Below the pieces are notes generated by a model, which saw nothing but the letters and a program-made list of their open reading frames with translations, was not told where the DNA came from and searched no databases. From Emergencia sp. 1XD21-10 (GTDB lineage Bacteria > Bacillota > Clostridia > Peptostreptococcales > Anaerovoracaceae), in NCBI RefSeq assembly GCF_009936045.1, contig NZ_QWEQ01000008.1, positions 62,001 to 126,000 on the forward strand: a stretch of 64,000 bases of DNA, read 5' to 3'. Shown in pieces: positions 1 through 8,910 of this stretch. Position 1 is the first letter of the stretch, and each line of letters starts with the position of its first letter. The position numbers and the translations under genes are program-made.

Positions 1-1521
1 GACCAGTACATGTATCCGTTCTATAAACAGGATTTAGCTGACGGCGTGGAAGAAGCATTTATCGCTGACTTAGTACACGAATTTAAGCTAAAAATTGCAG
101 AACTTTGGGAGGTTCGCACCACCAGAGAATCTATCGCATATCCGGGCTGCCCACTCTGGATTCACATGATGATTGGCGGCGTTTTGCCTGACGGCAGCGA
201 CGGCTGCAACGATCTGACCAGACTGATTCTACACTGCATGGAAGATCTACAGACTAAAGAGCCTTGCGTATCCTTCCGTTACCATGATGGCGTTGACGAA
301 GAAACTTTCCGTTTGGCGCTGGCTGTAGCGAGAAAGGGAGGAAGCCATCCGGCATTCTTTAACGACAGCACCAACATTTCCCACTTGCTTTCTCTGGGGC
401 ATTCTCTGGAAGATGCAAGAAACTGGGGTATCTGCGGCTGTATCGAACCGAGCGTACCGGGTATTACCGATTTCCAGTCAAATGCGGGATATTTTAATCC
501 AAGCAAGGTTTTTGAGATTACCCTGAACAACGGCGTGGATCCGATTTCAGGAAAGCAGATTGGACCAAAGACAGGAGATGTGAGAACCTTTACTTCTGTG
601 AAGCAGATTATGGACGCTTACGAAATTCAGCAGGATTTCTTCATGAACAAGTTTGTGGAACTCTTTGACAGAATCGTATCCTGCCACGCATGGACAGCGC
701 CGACGATTACAGGCTCCTGCTTCACACACGGCTGTATCGAAAAGGGAACTGTGCTGCAGAGAAGAGGCGCAGAGCATAGATATTCCGCTGTTGCCATCAC
801 TGGTATTGCAAACATTGCAGACTCTCTGGCAGCGATTGAGGAATGTGTATTCAACAAGCAGTATCTGTCTATGGGGGAACTGATGGATCTTCTGGAAACG
901 GACTTTGAGGGTAAGGAAAACCTGCGTCAGCTGCTCATAAACAAAGCGCCGAAGTACGGCAACGATATTGAAGAGGTGGACTGCTACGCTCACTGGCTGT
1001 CAAAGCTTTGCAACGACCAGATTACGAAGCACACCGACGGCCGTGACGCAAAGTATACCATGGTAATTTCCACCCAGTCCTACAACGTAGTATTGGGGCA
1101 GCTCATCGGCGCCCTGCCTGATGGAAGAAAAGCGTACACAGCGCTTGCTGACAACGCTTCCCCGATGATCGGCATGGATGTGAACGGACCGACTGCTGTG
1201 GTAAAATCTCTTGGCAGAATTGATCCGCTGCTTGCACAGAGCGGCGTACTGGTAAATCAGCGGTTTGACCCGGCGATTGTAAAGGGTGAAAAAGGTCTTG
1301 AAATCATCGAAACTGTCGTAAAGACTTACTTTGACGACCAGCACGGACAGCATATTCAGCTCAACGTTGTGGATGATGAAACCCTGCTGGCAGCACAGAA
1401 GGATCCGCAGAAGTACCGCAACATTCTGGTGAGAGTTGCAGGCTATTCCGCTTACTTCGTAGATCTGGAAAAGGATATTCAGGATAACATTATTGCAAGA
1501 ACATTGCAGAAGAGTTTATAA
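1..1521 (+). CDS. Glycyl radical enzyme, C-terminal part (candidate hydroxyproline C-N lyase HplG)
   Basis: The reading frame is open from base 1, so the gene starts upstream; 506 codons remain of a family usually about 790-850 residues long. The catalytic centre reads GICGCIEP, with the thiyl cysteine at codon 439-441 and the C-x-E glutamate at 445-447. Near the C-terminus the glycyl radical loop RVAGYSAYF places the radical glycine at 1441-1443. These are diagnostic of the pyruvate formate-lyase/diol dehydratase superfamily. The next genes are ortA and ortB (2-amino-4-oxopentanoate thiolase). The known GRE that makes this substrate is HplG, which opens the ring of trans-4-hydroxy-D-proline. 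The proC gene further down would instead fit the related dehydratase HypD, which makes pyrroline-5-carboxylate. The family call is certain; the substrate is inferred from context. No activase is visible; it may lie upstream. Confidence 0.85.
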   Translation, partial: DQYMYPFYKQDLADGVEEAFIADLVHEFKLKIAELWEVRTTRESIAYPGCPLWIHMMIGGVLPDGSDGCNDLTRLILHCMEDLQTKEPCVSFRYHDGVDEETFRLALAVARKGGSHPAFFNDSTNISHLLSLGHSLEDARNWGICGCIEPSVPGITDFQSNAGYFNPSKVFEITLNNGVDPISGKQIGPKTGDVRTFTSVKQIMDAYEIQQDFFMNKFVELFDRIVSCHAWTAPTITGSCFTHGCIEKGTVLQRRGAEHRYSAVAITGIANIADSLAAIEECVFNKQYLSMGELMDLLETDFEGKENLRQLLINKAPKYGNDIEEVDCYAHWLSKLCNDQITKHTDGRDAKYTMVISTQSYNVVLGQLIGALPDGRKAYTALADNASPMIGMDVNGPTAVVKSLGRIDPLLAQSGVLVNQRFDPAIVKGEKGLEIIETVVKTYFDDQHGQHIQLNVVDDETLLAAQKDPQKYRNILVRVAGYSAYFVDLEKDIQDNIIARTLQKSL

Positions 1522-1543
1522 ATAGTACAAGGAGAAAAGTAAC

Positions 1544-1846
1544 ATGGCAAAAAGAGGAGACTGGGTGCGCATTCACGCAATCGTGCTGAAAGCCGCTGAG
1601 AGAACTGCTAAGATTCCAGAAGACACACAGAAGTGCGATCTGCAGCAGTGGACAAAGGGATTTTTGCAGGAAGAAGCTGCAGAAGTAGGAGATGAAGTTA
1701 CAGTAAAGACTGCGGTGGGCAGAATGGTAAAGGGCACCTTGATTGAAGAGGGACCTTACTACACCCACAGCTACGGCAAATTCGTGCCGGAAATTATAGA
1801 CATTGATAAACAGCTGAGAGAAATCATGTTCGGAGGTGAGAAATAA
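1544..1846 (+). CDS. ortA: 2-amino-4-oxopentanoate thiolase, alpha subunit
   Basis: This 100-residue protein has the small, charged make-up of OrtA (start MAKRGDWVRIH, with a KDxRLREI-like tail). It is the small subunit of the enzyme that thiolytically cleaves 2-amino-4-oxopentanoate with CoA to alanine and acetyl-CoA, known from clostridial ornithine fermentation and from the HplG hydroxyproline route. The ATG follows aaggagaaaagtaac, a clear ribosome binding site 22 bases after the GRE stop. The stop overlaps the ortB start by one base (TAATG), indicating translational coupling. No other ornithine genes (orr, oraS, oraE, ord) are present nearby, so in this operon the substrate more likely comes from the upstream GRE. 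Confidence 0.85.
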   Translation: MAKRGDWVRIHAIVLKAAERTAKIPEDTQKCDLQQWTKGFLQEEAAEVGDEVTVKTAVGRMVKGTLIEEGPYYTHSYGKFVPEIIDIDKQLREIMFGGEK

Positions 1847-3261
1847 TGGCATTACCAAAAGATTACGATTCCGTAATGGCAAGATCCGCAGAAATCAACC
1901 TGAAAGCTCTGGGAATCGACTATAACGAATTTGAATCGGGCTCTGTCGCTTTCGACTATGAAGGACTCATGGCAAAGACCGGATATACAGTAGAAGAAGT
2001 AGCAAGGATTCAGGCAAAGACTGCAGTGGGAGGCACACCGCTCATTGAGCTAAGAAACCTGACAGAGCTTGCAAGAAAATATGCAAAGCCGGGGTACGGT
2101 GCTAGAATTTTTGCAAAGGACGAAGCGGCAAATGCTTCCGGATCCTTTAAGGCGAGAAGAGCAGCCTGCGCAGTGGCACATGCAAAGAAGCTGGGCTACA
2201 AGGGTGTAATGGCTGCAACCTCAGGAAATTATGGTGCTGCTGTAGCATCTCAGGCAGCGATGCAGGGATTAAAGTGTATCGTTGTACAGGAGTGTTATGA
2301 CTCAAAGGGCATCGGGCAGCCTGAAATTGTAGAGAAAGCAAGAAAGTGTGAAGCCTATGGCGCAGAAGTTGTACAGCTGACCGTAGGGCCGGAGCTCTTC
2401 TATTCATTCCTTTCTATCTTAGAAGACACTGGTTACTTCAACGCTTCTTTGTATTCGCCGTTCGGTATCGCAGGGGTAGAAACTCTTGGATACGAAATTG
2501 CTGAGCAGTGCAGAGAGATGACAGGGAAAAATCCTGATGCCGTTGTCTGCACTACAGCAGGCGGCGGAATGATTACAGGAACCGCAAGAGGATTGATCAA
2601 GGCGGGGTCTGCGGATACAGAGATTATCGCAGCTTCCATCGACTTGACGGGACTGCACATGGCATCAGACACCCAGTTTAATAAAAAATCCTGCACTACA
2701 GGACACACTGGCTTTGGTGTGCCTCATGCAACAGGACCTGACCACTCCGACACACCGCGCAGCGCAGCAAGAATTTTGCGTTATGCCGATAAATATGTTA
2801 CAGTAAAGCAGGGAGAAGTTATGTACATGACAGAAGCCCTTGCCAATTTAGAAGGTCTCGAAAGAGGACCTGCAGGAAATACTGCCCTTGCAGCAGCCTT
2901 TTCTCTGGCACAGGAAATGCCGGAAGATCAGATTATCGTTATCAGTGAAACCGAGTATACCGGCGCTGGAAAACATATTCAGCCGCAGCTTGATTTTGCA
3001 AGAGACAATGGAATTGAGATTAAGTTTGGAAATCCGCAGGCAGAAGACAAGCCGGGCGTGAATATCGTGCTGCCGGAAAATCCTGGTCTGATTAAACATC
3101 AGGTGGCTGACATCAACAGATTTAGACAGTCGATGATTAAGAGAGCTTGCAAAGAGGCAGGTGTATCCCCTGAAAATCTCACTGCTGAGGATATTGCATA
3201 TCTGGCAGAAGAAACAAAGACGGATGCGCAGTTTGTAAAGGCAACTTTGGAACTTGCGTAG
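1846..3261 (+). CDS. ortB: 2-amino-4-oxopentanoate thiolase, beta subunit
   Basis: A 471-residue PLP-dependent protein of the tryptophan-synthase-beta/threonine-synthase fold. The segment ASGSFKARRA carries the expected Schiff-base lysine (about residue 102), followed by an SGNYGAA substrate loop and a glycine-rich phosphate-binding loop TAGGGMITG. Full length for OrtB. With OrtA it is expected to cleave 2-amino-4-oxopentanoate into acetyl-CoA and alanine in the cytoplasm, linking amino-acid breakdown to ATP via acetyl-CoA. It is coupled to ortA by a one-base overlap and is followed 22 bases later by proC. Confidence 0.88.
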   Translation: MALPKDYDSVMARSAEINLKALGIDYNEFESGSVAFDYEGLMAKTGYTVEEVARIQAKTAVGGTPLIELRNLTELARKYAKPGYGARIFAKDEAANASGSFKARRAACAVAHAKKLGYKGVMAATSGNYGAAVASQAAMQGLKCIVVQECYDSKGIGQPEIVEKARKCEAYGAEVVQLTVGPELFYSFLSILEDTGYFNASLYSPFGIAGVETLGYEIAEQCREMTGKNPDAVVCTTAGGGMITGTARGLIKAGSADTEIIAASIDLTGLHMASDTQFNKKSCTTGHTGFGVPHATGPDHSDTPRSAARILRYADKYVTVKQGEVMYMTEALANLEGLERGPAGNTALAAAFSLAQEMPEDQIIVISETEYTGAGKHIQPQLDFARDNGIEIKFGNPQAEDKPGVNIVLPENPGLIKHQVADINRFRQSMIKRACKEAGVSPENLTAEDIAYLAEETKTDAQFVKATLELA

Positions 3262-3283
3262 CCCTATCATACGGAGGAAGAAA

Positions 3284-4084
3284 ATGAGTAAAAAAATCGT
3301 ATTTTGCGGCGGCGGCAATATGGCAGAAGGCGTTATCAGAAGCGTACTGCAAAGAGAAGTTGCAGCAGCCGGCGATATTACTGTAAGTGAATTGAACCCG
3401 CAGCGGTGTGACTATTTGAAAGAAGCTTACGGCGTGGAAGCGCTTGTGGATGCCAGTGCAGCGATGAAAACAGCGGACATGATTATTATCGCGGTATTGC
3501 CTAAAATTGTGCCGGTGGTATTGCAGTCGTTGGTTGGCGTCGTGAAAGAGGATGCGGTGGTGCTGTCCATTGCAGCTGGCGTAAAGATTGCCTCTATTGA
3601 GGAGGTGCTGGGCGCAGACAGAAAGGTAATCCGCGTGATGCCAAATACCTTGGGACAGTCCGGAAACGGGCACAGTGCAGTCTGCCTTAATTCCAATATT
3701 AATGAAGAAGATAAAGCTTATGCGCTGGAATTTTTAGGCGCACTGGGGCAGACGATTATTTTGCCGGAGTCCATGTTTGGTGAATTTACAGCTTTCAGTT
3801 GTTCGGGACCGATGTGGCTGTACCAGATGGCGGACGCTTTGGTTGATGCCGGTGTCTATGCGGGATTTAGCAGAAGCGACGCGCAGAAAATGGTCATCAA
3901 AAACATGCTGGGCGTTGCTATGATTCTCGATGAGACCGGCGATGAGCCGAAGGAAAGGGTCAACGAAATGTGTTCACCGGGCGGCGTCACCATCGAAGGT
4001 TACAAATCTCTGGTGGATGAAGGCTTTGCTTCTGCGGTTATGACCTCTGTGGATAAAGCTGTGAAGAAAGCGAATGCAATTTAA
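3284..4084 (+). CDS. proC: Pyrroline-5-carboxylate reductase
   Basis: A 266-residue NAD(P)-binding protein with a Rossmann motif FCGGGNMAEG at the N-terminus and the P5CR dimerisation end (SPGGVTIEGYKSL). The start is placed at the ATG at 3284 because acggaggaagaaa lies directly upstream; a longer frame from 3254 has no binding site. P5CR reduces 1-pyrroline-5-carboxylate to proline. It is not needed for the GRE/OrtAB route, but it is the partner of HypD hydroxyproline dehydratases. Its presence leaves open that hydroxyproline is processed both ways, or that the operon joins general proline and ornithine metabolism. Confidence 0.88.
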   Translation: MSKKIVFCGGGNMAEGVIRSVLQREVAAAGDITVSELNPQRCDYLKEAYGVEALVDASAAMKTADMIIIAVLPKIVPVVLQSLVGVVKEDAVVLSIAAGVKIASIEEVLGADRKVIRVMPNTLGQSGNGHSAVCLNSNINEEDKAYALEFLGALGQTIILPESMFGEFTAFSCSGPMWLYQMADALVDAGVYAGFSRSDAQKMVIKNMLGVAMILDETGDEPKERVNEMCSPGGVTIEGYKSLVDEGFASAVMTSVDKAVKKANAI

Positions 4085-4105
4085 AGATTAGTGGATATAG
4101 AAAGT

Positions 4106-4158
4106 GGAGCTGTGCATTAATGGAAATAACCGTTAAGAACTGCTCCCCTTTTTTATTT
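4106..4158 (+). terminator. Intrinsic terminator of the GRE-ortAB-proC operon
   Basis: GGAGC and GCTCC close a stem whose inner part pairs TTAATGG with CCGTTAA, followed by a run of T. It sits between the convergent proC and mocR genes. Confidence 0.6.
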
Positions 4159-4205
4159 TCTTTTTTGTTTGTTTCGCAGCTATTTAGCAAAATCGAAGCG
4201 ATACA

Positions 4206-5591
4206 TCAGCAGCTTTTCCACAATGTGATCATAGCCACAATGCTGGATTCCATTTCGCCGAGTGGAATCTGATTATAATAAAAGATGAGGGCGGCGGTAT
4301 CTTGGTCAGTCAGGCTGGCAGCCGGCTGTACATTGAGTCCGATGGAGCGAGCCGTTTCAGAAAGGATCGCAGGGGATTTTTTTGTGCGGACTTTTAAGAT
4401 GATGTTGATTCCTGAGTTGGTATTGGTCGGTGTGACGAAGCCGACGCCAAAGCACGCAAAAGCGGTAAGTGCGATCTGTAGTTTTTGACCGTAAAGCTTG
4501 CGCAATTTTTTGATATTGGTGTAGTAAAGCCCATCTTCCATAAAGAGGGCGAGGGTTAGCTGCTCTGTTTTGGAACAGGTCTGGGTGTAGTCGGTTTTAA
4601 TGGTGTTGAAAATTTCCATCATTGACTCCGGCAGCACCATGTAGCTGATTTTGACTGCGGGAAATAAAGTGGACGAGAAAGAGCCCAGATAGACAACCCT
4701 GCCGCTGTCATCAAGACCCTGTAGCGCCGGCACAGGTTTTCCGAAGTAACGCAGTTCACTGTCGTAATCGTCCTCTAATATAAAACTGTGATTTTCTTTT
4801 GCCCACTCTAAAAGCTGGTAGCGTCTGCCCACCGGCATAACGGAGCCTGTAGGGAACTGATTAGAGGGGCTGACGTAGACTGCCGAAGGAATATTGGTCG
4901 GCAGTTTTTCTATATGGATTCCGTCGTCTGATACAGGAATTTTCGTAATACTAAAACCGTGGTCGCGGAAAATGTTTTGCACTGGAAGATAACCGGGATC
5001 CTCGGTTGCGATATGGTCTACGCTGATTTTGCGCAGAATCCGGCAAAGGTGACTGGTCAGTTGCTGGGTACCCGCGCCTATGACAATCTGCTCCGGGTTT
5101 GCGATAACACCGCGAGAGTTATAGATGTACTTTGAAATCTCAAAGCGCAAGGCGCCTTCTCCCTGCGGGTCGCTTTCAAAGAGCAGCAGACGGGAGTAGT
5201 CGTTAAGCACACGGGCCATGCATTTTTTCCATTTTCCAAAGTCAAAGCAGGACAAATCTTGTTTGTAAGGGGATTCCTGTACCGCATAAGAGGAGAGGTC
5301 AAGACCAGTCTCTGGGGTTAGTCCTCTGTCTGAACTGCCGCCAGCCACATTGGCAACATAGTAGCCGGACTGCGGCTTGCTGATGATGTAGCCTTCTACC
5401 AAAAGCTGGTTGTACGCCTGCTCGGTGGTGGTAATGCTGATGGACAAATCTGCAGAAAGTCTGCGGAGTGAAGGCAGTTTCTCTCCGGCGGTCATATTGC
5501 CGCAGGTAATTTCACTTTTTATGTGTCTGTACAACTGTATGTATAAAGGCGTTTTAGAACTGTTTTTGAATTCTATTGTAATTGGCTTCAT
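4206..5591 (-). CDS. MocR/GntR-family regulator lacking the PLP lysine
   Basis: A 461-residue protein with an N-terminal GntR winged helix (TPLYIQLYRHIKSEI, EKLPSLRRLSADLSIS, residues about 10-80) and a C-terminal fold-type-I aminotransferase-like domain. This is the MocR architecture; relatives such as PdxR and GabR bind PLP or amino acids. The segment that usually carries the Schiff-base lysine (SKTL in typical members) reads GSFSSTLFPAVK here, with serine in the lysine position, so covalent PLP binding is doubtful. It is divergent from the ECF S component at 5710 and convergent with the GRE operon; either could be its target. Family is firm, effector unknown. Confidence 0.88.
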   Translation of the reverse strand: MKPITIEFKNSSKTPLYIQLYRHIKSEITCGNMTAGEKLPSLRRLSADLSISITTTEQAYNQLLVEGYIISKPQSGYYVANVAGGSSDRGLTPETGLDLSSYAVQESPYKQDLSCFDFGKWKKCMARVLNDYSRLLLFESDPQGEGALRFEISKYIYNSRGVIANPEQIVIGAGTQQLTSHLCRILRKISVDHIATEDPGYLPVQNIFRDHGFSITKIPVSDDGIHIEKLPTNIPSAVYVSPSNQFPTGSVMPVGRRYQLLEWAKENHSFILEDDYDSELRYFGKPVPALQGLDDSGRVVYLGSFSSTLFPAVKISYMVLPESMMEIFNTIKTDYTQTCSKTEQLTLALFMEDGLYYTNIKKLRKLYGQKLQIALTAFACFGVGFVTPTNTNSGINIILKVRTKKSPAILSETARSIGLNVQPAASLTDQDTAALIFYYNQIPLGEMESSIVAMITLWKSC

Positions 5592-5643
5592 TTCGCAAAA
5601 ACCTCCAAAGTGTATATATAAAAATAATATATTCTGACTGTTT

Positions 5644-5672
5644 CTTTAAGAACACTTTAGTGCTATTATAAT
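5644..5672 (+). promoter_or_regulatory. Putative promoter for the ECF S-component gene
   Basis: A good -10 box TATAAT at 5667-5672 lies 38 bases before the start codon. The -35 region is weak (tttaag around 5645). The palindrome-like stretch aacactttagtgct just upstream could be an operator for the divergent MocR regulator. Confidence 0.4.
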
Positions 5673-5709
5673 ACTGACAGAGAGAAAGTCAATAGAAACA
5701 GGTGAAATT

Positions 5710-6264
5710 ATGATTAGAAATGAAAATAGAAATCAAATAGCGACGATGGTAATGACGGCCTTGATGATGTGCCTTGTGATGATTGCGACCATGTTTATCA
5801 AAGTGCCGATTCCGTTTACCCAGGGGTACGTTCATTTGGGGGACTCCATGATCTTTCTTGCCGTTTTGATACTCGGCAAAAAAAGCGGTGCACTGGCAGC
5901 AGGCGCCGGCTCGGCTTTGGGTGACATCATCGGCGGTTATGCTTTTTGGGCGCCGTGGACGCTGCTGATTAAGCTGGTTATGGCATGGATTTTGGGAAGT
6001 TTTGTGGAGAGAATGGAAAAGTCAGGGAAAAACCAGCAAGAGGGTAGAATTTCTGTGGGGGAAGTTATCGGAATGGTCATCGCAGGCCTTGAAATGACAG
6101 CAGGCTATTATGTGACCGAAGCTGTCATGTATGGGAATTTCATTGCGCCGCTTTCGGGTGTGCCGTGGAATATCGGGCAGTTTGCAGTGGGCATGGTCCT
6201 TGCTTGCATATTAGCAAGCGCCCTTTGCAAAACACCGGCGAAAAAATTCTTTGCTTATAAATAA
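5710..6264 (+). CDS. ECF transporter S component (substrate-binding membrane protein)
   Basis: A 184-residue integral membrane protein with about five to six hydrophobic segments. Typical S-component signatures are visible: YVHLGDSMIFLAVL, then GSALGDIIGGYAFWAPWTLLIKL. S components bind a vitamin or its precursor and use a shared EcfA-EcfA'-EcfT energising module, which here is probably the one encoded at 9127-11602. Linkage to a MocR regulator recalls predicted pyridoxine/pyridoxal transporters (PdxU types) controlled by PdxR. That is only suggestive, as the regulator lacks its PLP lysine. Monocistronic, with its own terminator. Confidence 0.8.
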   Translation: MIRNENRNQIATMVMTALMMCLVMIATMFIKVPIPFTQGYVHLGDSMIFLAVLILGKKSGALAAGAGSALGDIIGGYAFWAPWTLLIKLVMAWILGSFVERMEKSGKNQQEGRISVGEVIGMVIAGLEMTAGYYVTEAVMYGNFIAPLSGVPWNIGQFAVGMVLACILASALCKTPAKKFFAYK

Positions 6265-6278
6265 ATTGCGACGGACAG

Positions 6279-6312
6279 AGGAATCTTCAGCGGGGAAGAT
6301 TCCTTTTTTCTT
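6279..6312 (+). terminator. Terminator after the S-component gene
   Basis: The stem AGGAATCTTC/GGAAGATTCCT with a five-base loop is followed by six or more T. Confidence 0.85.
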
Positions 6313-6323
6313 TGGGGAGATTG

Positions 6324-6332
6324 TGGTATAAT
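6324..6332 (+). promoter_or_regulatory. Extended -10 promoter for the DUF2284 gene
   Basis: TGGTATAAT, an extended -10 element, sits 37 bases before the start codon at 6369. There is no convincing -35 box, as is usual for extended -10 promoters. Confidence 0.5.
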
Positions 6333-6368
6333 TACCGCAGTGGAAACATATTTGAATGAGGTACTATT

Positions 6369-6908
6369 ATGACAGAACAGGAAATTTTACGGATTGCTAA
6401 AGAGGTAGGTATTGAAAACAGCGCATTTATGAATGCGAAGGATTTGGTCTTTGAATTTGAATTTCGTAAATACTGCGAGATGAACCAATGCGGTAATTTT
6501 GGGAAAAATTATGGCTGTCCGCCGGATTGCGGTACCCCTGCCGAAATGAAGGACAAGGTGATGAAATACAGCCGTGCCTTGGTTTTGCAGACCATTCAGC
6601 CGGTAGGAGACATCACCGATTCCGCAGAGACCGGTTCGCTGAAGAAAAGACATAACGCAAAAATCAGAATTTTTATCAATGAACTTGAGGCGAAGGGCAT
6701 TAAAGGTATGGCAATTATGGCAGGACCATGCAGCGCTTGCAGCCCTTGTGCAAAGGTGAGCGGTGAGCCATGTAGATTTCCGGAGAAGAGAGCTTCCTGC
6801 CTTTCTGCTTACGGAATCAATGTGGCAGAATTATGTAAAACCTGCGGACTTTCCTGGGATCATGGGAAGGATAAGGTGGGGTTCTTTGGCATTTATATGA
6901 TGGATTAG
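6369..6908 (+). CDS. DUF2284 family putative metal-binding protein
   Basis: A 179-residue soluble protein with many cysteines arranged as in DUF2284: NYGCPPDCGTP in the first third, then CSACSPCAKVSGEPCRFPEKRASC, and CKTCGLSWDHG near the end. The family is common in anaerobes and is predicted to bind a metal or Fe-S cluster; its function is not established. A single gene with its own extended -10 promoter, unlinked to a recognisable pathway. Confidence 0.8.
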   Translation: MTEQEILRIAKEVGIENSAFMNAKDLVFEFEFRKYCEMNQCGNFGKNYGCPPDCGTPAEMKDKVMKYSRALVLQTIQPVGDITDSAETGSLKKRHNAKIRIFINELEAKGIKGMAIMAGPCSACSPCAKVSGEPCRFPEKRASCLSAYGINVAELCKTCGLSWDHGKDKVGFFGIYMMD

Positions 6909-6972
6909 AAAGCAGGACTTTGAAAAACATAGAATTTTAATATTAAAGTACACAGCGGACGCATGTTCTAAA

Positions 6973-7038
6973 ATTCGGATTCTTTAAACGGAATTTCGGA
7001 CGAAAAGATGAGGAGAAAGCAGCAGAAAAAATCCGAAT
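6973..7038. repeat. Inverted repeat in the carboxypeptidase leader
   Basis: ATTCGGATT (6973-6981) and AATCCGAAT (7030-7038) can pair around a 48-base A/G-rich loop, about 100 bases before the start of the S11 peptidase gene. It could be an mRNA structure or a double protein-binding site. I recognise no riboswitch class. Confidence 0.5.
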
Positions 7039-7137
7039 CTCCTAAAATAAAAGAGTTTTCAGAATAACCTTTTTCTGGCACAACATTTGCATGTCCTTTC
7101 TAGTGTGAGATATCACAAAAGAAAAGGAGATGATCAA

Positions 7138-8823
7138 ATGAAGAAAAAGCTAATCAGTGTAATCCTGGTTTTATCTGTCGTCATGACGATGTGTTTTGGC
7201 GCGATGGGAACCGTCTATGCAGGAGATCAGATGCAGAGAGTCAATCTGGCAGTCAGCGTAGATGGAAATGAACCTGTGACCGTAAAAGCGTACAATGCGT
7301 CCTATGCGTATAACATGTATGTTTCTGTCAAAGATCTATGCAGTGCTTTGAGTGGAAGCGAGAAGCAGATGAATTTTAAATACGATGAAGAAAGTGGCAA
7401 GTACATCTTCACCACGGGAAAAGCCTATGAAGCTGTCGGTGGAGAGAATGCAGCATTTGATGTAACATATAGCCAGAATCCAAAAGAAGGGCAGGACGAT
7501 ATTAGCCTGAGCACACCGGGAATGACAACGCCGACCAACATGGAGATCGACGGAAAGCCTTATGGCTACAGCGTGTATAAAGCTGGAGACGATATCTACA
7601 TGAAAATTTTAGATCTGGGATTTGCCTTTGGTCTGGAAACTAAGCTGACTGGGAAAAATGCACTGTCAGTGAATACGAAGAAGAACTTCAGCATCGACAT
7701 CGATCAGCTTGACAAAAATGGTTATTTCAGTTTTCTGCACGGTGCGATTGTCGGCAACGCTGACACGGGAGAAATCCTTTACGCAAGTAACGAAAATGTA
7801 CAGACCCAGCTGGCGTCCACTACAAAATTGATGACTTATCTGCTGGTGCAGGAAGCAATTGACAAAGGTAAAATTTCACTGGATACGAAAGTAAAAATTT
7901 CTGAAGCAGTGATGGAGGAAGCAAACTCCGAAGACAGCACCGGTATTTGCAGAAATAATTTTGAACTTGGAAAAGAAGTTTCTGTTCGTGATCTTTTGGC
8001 AGGATTCTTGTTGCCGTCTGCTAATGAGTGTGGAACTGCGCTGGCTGAAGCTGTCAGCGGATCCGAAGAGGCATTTGTAAAACTGATGAACAAAAGAGCA
8101 AAAGCACTGGGGCTTTCCTCAGCTGTATTTTACAATGTACATGGTCTTCCAAACTATGACAGCAGCGCAGTAACTGCAAAGCGTCAGAATTCCATGAGTG
8201 CAAAAGATATGTTCAAACTGGCATCCTATTTGCTGAAGAACTATCAGAAGGAACTGACTGCATTTACAGGACAGACACAAATTGAACTTCCAACCTTTGG
8301 AGAAGGTGTTGTTGCAACTTCAACTTATGGAACGCTGATTTACAATCTGGGTGCAATCGGACTGAAAACCGGAACAACCAACAGATCCGGTGCAAACATG
8401 GTTACTGCAGTGCCTGTGACAATCGAGGGTAAAACTCAGAATATTGTTTCTGTAATTTTCGGGGCAGAAGGCACAGCTGAGCGTTACGAAAAGAGTACTA
8501 TGCTGATTGAATATGCAAAACAGTACTATGCTGCAAAAGATGCGGTGAAAGCAGTCAAGGTTAAAGTTTCTACAAAGACTGGAACCAGCGGAATTACAAT
8601 TTCCTGGAAAAAGACAGGAAGCGCAGTAGACGGCTATCAGGTATACAGAGCAACGAAAAAGAACGGAACTTATAAGAAGATCGTTACAACAAAGAAACTC
8701 TCTGCGCTCAACAAGAGCACAACAAAGGGAAAAACTTACTATTACAAAGTAAGAGGCTACAAGAAAATTGACGGTCACACAGTTTATACACCATGGTCTG
8801 ACAAAGTAGCACAGAAACGGTAA
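7138..8823 (+). CDS. Secreted D-alanyl-D-alanine carboxypeptidase (peptidase S11) with FnIII tail
   Basis: A 561-residue exported protein. After a signal peptide (residues about 1-27) come two copper-amine-oxidase-N-like stalk segments (about 30-190). The S11 penicillin-binding domain follows with all three active-site motifs: STTK with serine at about residue 227, SAN at about 294 and KTG at about 410. The C-terminus is a fibronectin type III domain (about 476-561). It trims the terminal D-Ala from peptidoglycan pentapeptides outside the membrane. The start at 7138 is chosen because aaaggagatgatcaa precedes it; an upstream in-frame ATG at 7087 has no binding site and would spoil the signal peptide. 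The FnIII domain closely resembles that of the DUF4430 protein at 47533. Confidence 0.9.
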   Translation: MKKKLISVILVLSVVMTMCFGAMGTVYAGDQMQRVNLAVSVDGNEPVTVKAYNASYAYNMYVSVKDLCSALSGSEKQMNFKYDEESGKYIFTTGKAYEAVGGENAAFDVTYSQNPKEGQDDISLSTPGMTTPTNMEIDGKPYGYSVYKAGDDIYMKILDLGFAFGLETKLTGKNALSVNTKKNFSIDIDQLDKNGYFSFLHGAIVGNADTGEILYASNENVQTQLASTTKLMTYLLVQEAIDKGKISLDTKVKISEAVMEEANSEDSTGICRNNFELGKEVSVRDLLAGFLLPSANECGTALAEAVSGSEEAFVKLMNKRAKALGLSSAVFYNVHGLPNYDSSAVTAKRQNSMSAKDMFKLASYLLKNYQKELTAFTGQTQIELPTFGEGVVATSTYGTLIYNLGAIGLKTGTTNRSGANMVTAVPVTIEGKTQNIVSVIFGAEGTAERYEKSTMLIEYAKQYYAAKDAVKAVKVKVSTKTGTSGITISWKKTGSAVDGYQVYRATKKNGTYKKIVTTKKLSALNKSTTKGKTYYYKVRGYKKIDGHTVYTPWSDKVAQKR

Positions 8824-8850
8824 GCTAGCAATAATAAATACACCAATTGA

Positions 8851-8889
8851 AAAAAGACGGTAATCTGGAAGCAGGTTACCGTCTTTTTC
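8851..8889 (+). terminator. Bidirectional terminator
   Basis: AAAAAGACGGTAA pairs with TTACCGTCTTTTT, giving an A-rich and a T-rich side, so it can end transcription of the carboxypeptidase and of the small convergent gene. Confidence 0.85.
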
Positions 8890-8910
8890 TAGGGACTTCT
8901 TTTTGTGAAA

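Noticed and set aside
6973-7038. Riboswitch before the carboxypeptidase gene
   Set aside because: Only one stem with a purine-rich loop; no known aptamer core could be recognised.
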